Program-made: the position numbers and the translations under genes
Notes under the pieces: generated by a model
Told to the model about the DNA's origin: nothing
The model's database searches: none
Seen by the model: only the letters and a program-made list of their open reading frames with translations
Origin: Verrucomicrobiota bacterium
GTDB taxonomy: Bacteria; Verrucomicrobiota; Verrucomicrobiia; Chthoniobacterales; UBA10450
Length of the DNA: 9,701 nt
Assembly: GCA_003219095.1 (NCBI GenBank)
Contig: QHPM01000214.1
Span: forward strand, 1-9,701
Reading direction: 5' to 3'
Part shown: piece by piece, positions 5,861-9,701 of the stretch
Layout of the letters: the number at the start of each line of letters is the position of its first letter
Numbering within the stretch: position 1 is the first letter of the stretch

Positions 5861-8482
5861 TTAATAAGCCCCCGCGAACGTTTCTTCTTCTGGCGAGTGT
5901 TTACTATTTTGAAGATGGTTTTCCAAAAATGAGCGGATTTGGGCGAATTCCAAACTCGCCTTTTCATATGCCGCGGATGCCGTCGCGAGGTTGCCGCTAT
6001 TACCCAATTCCTCCAGTTCGTTTAGAAATGGAACAATTGAATTGCTTCCGCAGCTTAGGCTCGCACCCCGAAGGCGGTGCGCGATCGACCTTAAATCTTT
6101 CGCATCATTGTTGCGAATGGCCATTTCCATAGCTGGGAAAAGTTCCGCGCCTTGTTCCAGGTAAAGGTCGGCGATGATTCGCATGGTGTCGGGCGCGTCG
6201 CCGCAAATATCGCGGAGGCGTTGCAGATCGACCGGCGCCTCTGAATGGCGAATCGGCGCCCATCTTTGCAACGCTGTCTCCAATTCCTTTTCAATGATTG
6301 GCTTGGAAAGATAGTCGTCCATTCCCGCAGCCAGGCATTTTTCGCGGTCGCCCCGCAGCGCATGCGCGGTCATGGCGATAATGCGTGGCGGCCGGTCGAA
6401 TTCACGACGAATGATGCGCGAAGTTTCATAGCCGTCCATTTCCGGCATTTGGCAATCCATCAGGATGATGTCGTAGGGATGATGCCTGAGCGCGGCCAGG
6501 GCCTCTTTCCCGTTTGCAACCGTATCGGCAGTATAGCCGAGGTTCTCCAACACCAATAGCATGACGCGTTTATTCACTTCATTATCCTCAGCAACCAGGA
6601 TACGGGTGTGATGAATTGCCTGTCGGGGCGTTTCATTCGAGGCATTCTTTTTCGCTTTGGTTCTTTTTAAAGGAGTCCGCTCCAAAACATTCGCCAGACA
6701 CTGATGTTTCTGCTGCGCTGGCGTCGCTTTTCCGGAAGCGTGTTTTTCAAACTGCGCCGTAAACCAAAATGTTGATCCTTTGCCTGGTTCGCTTTCGACT
6801 CCGATCTCGCCGTGCATCATTTTTACCAGCTGCCGCGAGATTGTCAGCCCAAGTCCGGTGCCGCCATAGCGTCGTGTAGTTGATTGATCAGCCTGATTGA
6901 AAGCTTCGAAGATTCGTCCGCGCGCATCCTTGCTCAGACCGATCCCGGTATCTTTGATTTCGAAACGCAAGGCCGTTTTGCTGATAGAAGCTGCTGCTGA
7001 CGGTGTCTCGTCCAACGGAAAAACCCGCAGCACCACTTCGCCTTGCTCGGTAAATTTCACAGCGTTGTTAAGAAGATTTGTTAGCACCTGGCGCAATCGT
7101 CCGGGATCACCGCATAGGCCGGTGCAAACCTTGGGATCAATCTCGCTCCGGAGCTCCAGACCCTTTGCCCCTGCTTCCGGCACGAGAACACTCAACGCAC
7201 CGTCGAGCACTCCATCCAAATCAAACTCCAAGTTCTCGAACTCCAGTTTACCGGCCTCGATCTTGGAAAAATCGAGAATGTCGTTCAAGATCGAGAGCAG
7301 GGACGCCGCGCTGCTGCGAATCGTCTCCGCGAAGTCGCGCTGCTTGAGATCGAGGTCGGTATCAAGAAGCAGTCCAGTCATGCCGATTACACCATTCATC
7401 GGCGTGCGAATTTCGTGGCTCATGTTCGCAAGAAATTCTGATTTCATGCGCGCTCCCTCCAGAGCCGCATCCCGCGCCTTGGCCATTTCGGCCTCAAGAT
7501 TTTTACGTTGGGTGATGTCTTCCGCCACCCCGCACGTGCGCACGACTTGCCTGTCTTCGCCGCGTATCGCGAAACGCCGGTCACGGATCCACCGGATCGA
7601 ACCATTGTGGTGCCGGATACGATATTCCAAGTCGTAATTCGTGCCTTCGGACAATTCCGATAAGGCCTTGGCCACGGGTGGTCGATCTTCTTTCAGGATA
7701 TTTTTGAACCACTGTTTTGGATCTTCGTAGATAGTCTGGCGCGGCCATCCCCAAATCTGCTCATAGGCTGGGCTGACGTAGAACAATTCTTCTCCAGTAG
7801 GTGAGGAAACCCAAAAAACCTCGCTGATGTTTTCCGCCAGTTGACGGAAGCGCAATTCGCTTTCGCGCAGTGCCGCCTCCGCCTGTTTGCGCTCGGCAAT
7901 CTGATCGCGTAGTTCCTGGTTGGCCTGGGAAAGGTTCTGGGTCCGCTCGGTAACGCGTGCCTCAAGGTCCTCAAGGTGATGCCGGCCGCGCCGCATCAAT
8001 TGCCATTTGGCGGTGAGCGCTTCCGCCATTTGTCGCACCTCAACAAGGTCGAAGGGTTTCTTCAAAATGAGCAGCCGATCAGAGCTGCCGAGCTTTACCA
8101 GGTCCTGCCAGCTGTATTCCAAATGCGCCGTGCAAATCACAACCTGGAGATCGGCGTCGAGCTCCCAAAGCCTTGCGATCGTTTCGACGCCGTCGATCCC
8201 TGGCGGCATCCGCATATCGACGAATGCCATTGCGTAGGGCTGGCCTTTCTCGAGCGCAACCCGCACCAATTCGACGCCTTCCTCGCCCTGATATGCGGAC
8301 TCCATCGCGAAACCCATCCGCCGCTGGTCAGAAGTCGCTTCGCCGGAAAGCGCTTTCCCTCCATCTGGCGCGCTGCTACCTGAATCGGAGCCGCGCAGAA
8401 TTTCACGGAAACAATTATGGATAGCGCGATTATCGTCGATGACGAGGATCCGCCGGTTCCTTTGATCATCGGGGATGTTCAT
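5861..8482 (-). CDS. Hybrid sensor histidine kinase REC-PAS-HisKA-HATPase-REC-Hpt
   Basis: This is an 873-residue soluble multistep phosphorelay kinase without membrane segments. Domains in order: an N-terminal receiver (about 10-155; D16/D17, D89 in VDMRMPPG, T118, K142) with a Gly/Ser-rich insert at about 31-56; a coiled coil (168-207); a PAS/PAC sensor (about 208-330); HisKA with H356 in [10 protein letters not shown]; HATPase_c with N473 in [15 protein letters not shown] 511-515, IFEAF 524-528 and GGTGLGL 540-546; receiver 2 (627-741; E632/D633, D676, T705, K727); Hpt with H802 in AHRLRG. Phosphate should flow H356 to D676 to H802. All catalytic residues are present. The ATG at 8482 is chosen over a TTG at 8524 because AAAGGAG lies 8 nt upstream. 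It starts 51 bp after the stop of the pilin-like gene on the same strand. It is the only complete kinase here and so the likely phosphate source for the surrounding receivers. The signal sensed by PAS is unknown. Confidence 0.95.
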   Translation of the reverse strand: MNIPDDQRNRRILVIDDNRAIHNCFREILRGSDSGSSAPDGGKALSGEATSDQRRMGFAMESAYQGEEGVELVRVALEKGQPYAMAFVDMRMPPGIDGVETIARLWELDADLQVVICTAHLEYSWQDLVKLGSSDRLLILKKPFDLVEVRQMAEALTAKWQLMRRGRHHLEDLEARVTERTQNLSQANQELRDQIAERKQAEAALRESELRFRQLAENISEVFWVSSPTGEELFYVSPAYEQIWGWPRQTIYEDPKQWFKNILKEDRPPVAKALSELSEGTNYDLEYRIRHHNGSIRWIRDRRFAIRGEDRQVVRTCGVAEDITQRKNLEAEMAKARDAALEGARMKSEFLANMSHEIRTPMNGVIGMTGLLLDTDLDLKQRDFAETIRSSAASLLSILNDILDFSKIEAGKLEFENLEFDLDGVLDGALSVLVPEAGAKGLELRSEIDPKVCTGLCGDPGRLRQVLTNLLNNAVKFTEQGEVVLRVFPLDETPSAAASISKTALRFEIKDTGIGLSKDARGRIFEAFNQADQSTTRRYGGTGLGLTISRQLVKMMHGEIGVESEPGKGSTFWFTAQFEKHASGKATPAQQKHQCLANVLERTPLKRTKAKKNASNETPRQAIHHTRILVAEDNEVNKRVMLLVLENLGYTADTVANGKEALAALRHHPYDIILMDCQMPEMDGYETSRIIRREFDRPPRIIAMTAHALRGDREKCLAAGMDDYLSKPIIEKELETALQRWAPIRHSEAPVDLQRLRDICGDAPDTMRIIADLYLEQGAELFPAMEMAIRNNDAKDLRSIAHRLRGASLSCGSNSIVPFLNELEELGNSGNLATASAAYEKASLEFAQIRSFLENHLQNSKHSPEEETFAGAY

Positions 8483-8490
8483 AAGTGGCT

Positions 8491-8497
8491 CTCCTTT
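8491..8497 (-). promoter_or_regulatory. Shine-Dalgarno AAAGGAG deciding the hybrid kinase start
   Basis: On the minus strand AAAGGAG is followed by 8 nt (AGCCACTT) and ATG at 8482-8480. The spacing and strong match favour this start over the longer TTG-initiated frame at 8524, whose first 14 residues would run through this site. Confidence 0.8.
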
Positions 8498-8533
8498 GTC
8501 GTCCTGGCAGTTCAACGGAAGCAAGCGCGGGGC

Positions 8534-9701
8534 CTAGCGCATATCCTCTACGTAGCTGACCATCCGGTAATCGATCCGTTCGCCTTGCCCAGCTAAGGCG
8601 CGGTCATAATGCCAGCTTGCATTGCCGTTTTCGTAGAATGTCTTGCAAACAATCGCTCCGGTTACGTCGGGATTGCCGTCTATGTGAAAATCCGCGCTCG
8701 GCGCGTAGAATGTCGCCGAAAAATTTCCCGGCGAAGCGATGTCGATGGACTGAGTGATCGTGGGATCAGAAGGACTAATTCCATAGAATTGAAGGTTCCC
8801 CGCTATGCCGCTCTCGTTCAAAATGTCTCGAGCTTTTACGCTGACATTGCCGTCGAAATAGATTTTGACATGCACATTAGGTTTAACGTCGATGCTCCCG
8901 GTGATATCTCCGGTCACGTGAATGTCGACGTAAGTCTGGTTCGTTCCGACCTGATTGACCGTTAAAGCGCCGCTAAAGGAGGACACCACATAGAAGTTCG
9001 GATTACTTGCGCTTCCAGCAGTGGATGGGAGGAGGGCGACATTGCCCGTAATTCTAGTGAGCGATGGCAAAGGCAGAGGCAGACTCGCCGGTAACGCGTA
9101 GGACCGAATTGTGAACGGCACATTATTATCAATCGTGCCATGGATATTGGAATTTGGTCTCACACTCCCGCCGTTGGTCGTGACGTTGCCCCAGATCGCT
9201 CCTCCTAAATTAAAGTTCGCGCTGTCCACTCCTATGGCGCCACTGTGGGAGTCGTTGTAATGCGGATCGGAAGGATTATTGGCGGCGAAGTAATAGGGCC
9301 CGTTATTCGAATTGTAACTATCAATCATGCCGGCTGAACCGGGCCCATAGAACGCATTGACGACTTTTATGCCTTCGTCGAACGGCGTCACCGGTGCGGT
9401 AATCAGTTCGACCCGCCGCGCGATCTGCGGCGGCGAAACAGCCACAATCGCTTTGCCGACATTATCTCCATTCGGACCATAGGCAGCAACGAAATGATCG
9501 TATTTGAAATCGATCTTGCGAAGCAGACTATCGCCGCGCGTACTTGCGTCTATCCGGTCATCCATGGTAACGCGCCTTAAACCCAAAACAGGGGCGACGC
9601 CTTTAGCGCGTATTCGGTACCAGGGATTGCCGCTGGAATCATAGTAAAATGCATCCACCGTCGCGGTGGTCGTCAAATTGTCGCGCCCAAAGGATGGGGG
9701 C
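8534..9701 (-). CDS. Pilin-associated (PilX-like/DUF7305-type) protein, N-terminus beyond the window
   Basis: The frame is open from the right window edge to TAG at 8536-8534, giving 388 visible residues; a TTG at 9676 is internal, since upstream codons (PPSFGRDN) continue in frame. The visible part is rich in Asn, Gly, Ser, Thr and Val. An N-proximal segment (TTTATVDAFYYDSSGNPWYRIRAKG) resembles the region of pilus-assembly PilX-like proteins just after the membrane anchor. The C-terminal half shows beta-repeat patterns: VTGDITGSIDVKPNVHVKIYFDGNVSV, a short NLQFYG, ATFYAPSADFHIDGNPDVTGAIVCK, then HYDRAL near the end. This is the organisation of DUF7305 domains, common in Verrucomicrobiota and Planctomycetota. 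A prepilin-like N-terminus is expected outside the window but cannot be seen. The likely site is the cell envelope or a pilus-like fibre. The gene lies directly upstream of the hybrid kinase, which may be co-transcribed. Assignment is by memory of the family. Confidence 0.72.
   Translation of the reverse strand, partial: PPSFGRDNLTTTATVDAFYYDSSGNPWYRIRAKGVAPVLGLRRVTMDDRIDASTRGDSLLRKIDFKYDHFVAAYGPNGDNVGKAIVAVSPPQIARRVELITAPVTPFDEGIKVVNAFYGPGSAGMIDSYNSNNGPYYFAANNPSDPHYNDSHSGAIGVDSANFNLGGAIWGNVTTNGGSVRPNSNIHGTIDNNVPFTIRSYALPASLPLPLPSLTRITGNVALLPSTAGSASNPNFYVVSSFSGALTVNQVGTNQTYVDIHVTGDITGSIDVKPNVHVKIYFDGNVSVKARDILNESGIAGNLQFYGISPSDPTITQSIDIASPGNFSATFYAPSADFHIDGNPDVTGAIVCKTFYENGNASWHYDRALAGQGERIDYRMVSYVEDMR

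Noticed and set aside
6897..7637. 246-residue plus-strand open frame inside the hybrid kinase
   Set aside because: It is antisense to the catalytic core, where all conserved kinase motifs are in the minus-strand frame. Its product is Arg/Ser-rich with no recognisable motif, typical of a codon-bias shadow.
31..8440. Gly/Ser-rich insertion in the first receiver of the hybrid kinase as a novel domain
   Set aside because: The insert lies at residues about 31-56 of the kinase (roughly 8315-8392 on the minus strand). Receivers of this type, as recalled, tolerate variable insertions here, and the sequence is low complexity without a domain signature.
8609..8965. 118-residue plus-strand frame antisense to the pilin-like gene
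   Set aside because: The repeated Val-Asp patterns mirror the beta-repeat codons of the minus-strand protein; there is no independent start signal.

Overview
The window looks like an accessory signal-transduction island from a soil-type bacterium, most likely a Verrucomicrobiota member (Chthoniobacterales/Udaeobacter-like). That placement is a family-memory inference. It rests on the REC-Hpt-REC regulator family with a GGNDFIAKPF-type motif, the stand-alone receivers carrying a DWMMPG-type phosphorylation motif, and the pilin-associated DUF7305-like protein at the right edge. No rRNA, tRNA, CRISPR array or recognisable transposase is visible.

Layout: positions 1-344 hold only fragments: a possible partial gene running off the left edge on the minus strand, and a short plus-strand ORF that may be the N-terminal relic of a glutathionyl-hydroquinone reductase. 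A minus-strand receiver-HisKA protein without an ATPase domain (345-1079) is divergent from a plus-strand series beginning at 1369. A 289-bp spacer with two neighbouring inverted repeats separates them. The plus-strand series is: a REC-Hpt gene broken inside Hpt (1369-2150), a chimeric REC-Hpt protein (2147-2956), a REC-(Hpt-like)-REC protein (2953-4170), a decayed receiver (4167-4460), an intact NarL/FixJ-type regulator (4511-5164) and a stand-alone receiver with a coiled-coil tail (5232-5801). Converging on it from the right is the only complete kinase, a soluble REC-PAS-HisKA-HATPase-REC-Hpt hybrid (5861-8482). Upstream of the kinase on the same strand is the C-terminal part of a secreted or pilin-associated protein (8534-9701).

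The most striking structure is an exact tandem duplication of 806 bp (1999-2804 and 2805-3610; two synonymous differences found by eye). It joins the first half of one Hpt-like domain in frame to the second half of another, at structurally equivalent positions, and so makes a chimeric protein. Around it are several separate domain-level losses: a kinase without its catalytic domain, a roughly 43-nt deletion in an Hpt, a receiver lacking about 18 residues, an Hpt-like domain with Arg in place of His, and a receiver whose phosphorylation site is scrambled. Ten receiver-type domains share one visible ATP-binding domain.

How it could work (inference): the hybrid kinase autophosphorylates and passes phosphate through its own second receiver and Hpt. 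The surrounding receivers, and possibly the HisKA-only protein, would be branch acceptors or sinks. The NarL-type protein is the only visible DNA-binding output. Several members look decayed, so the cluster may be a phosphorelay in the middle of rearrangement rather than a finished machine.
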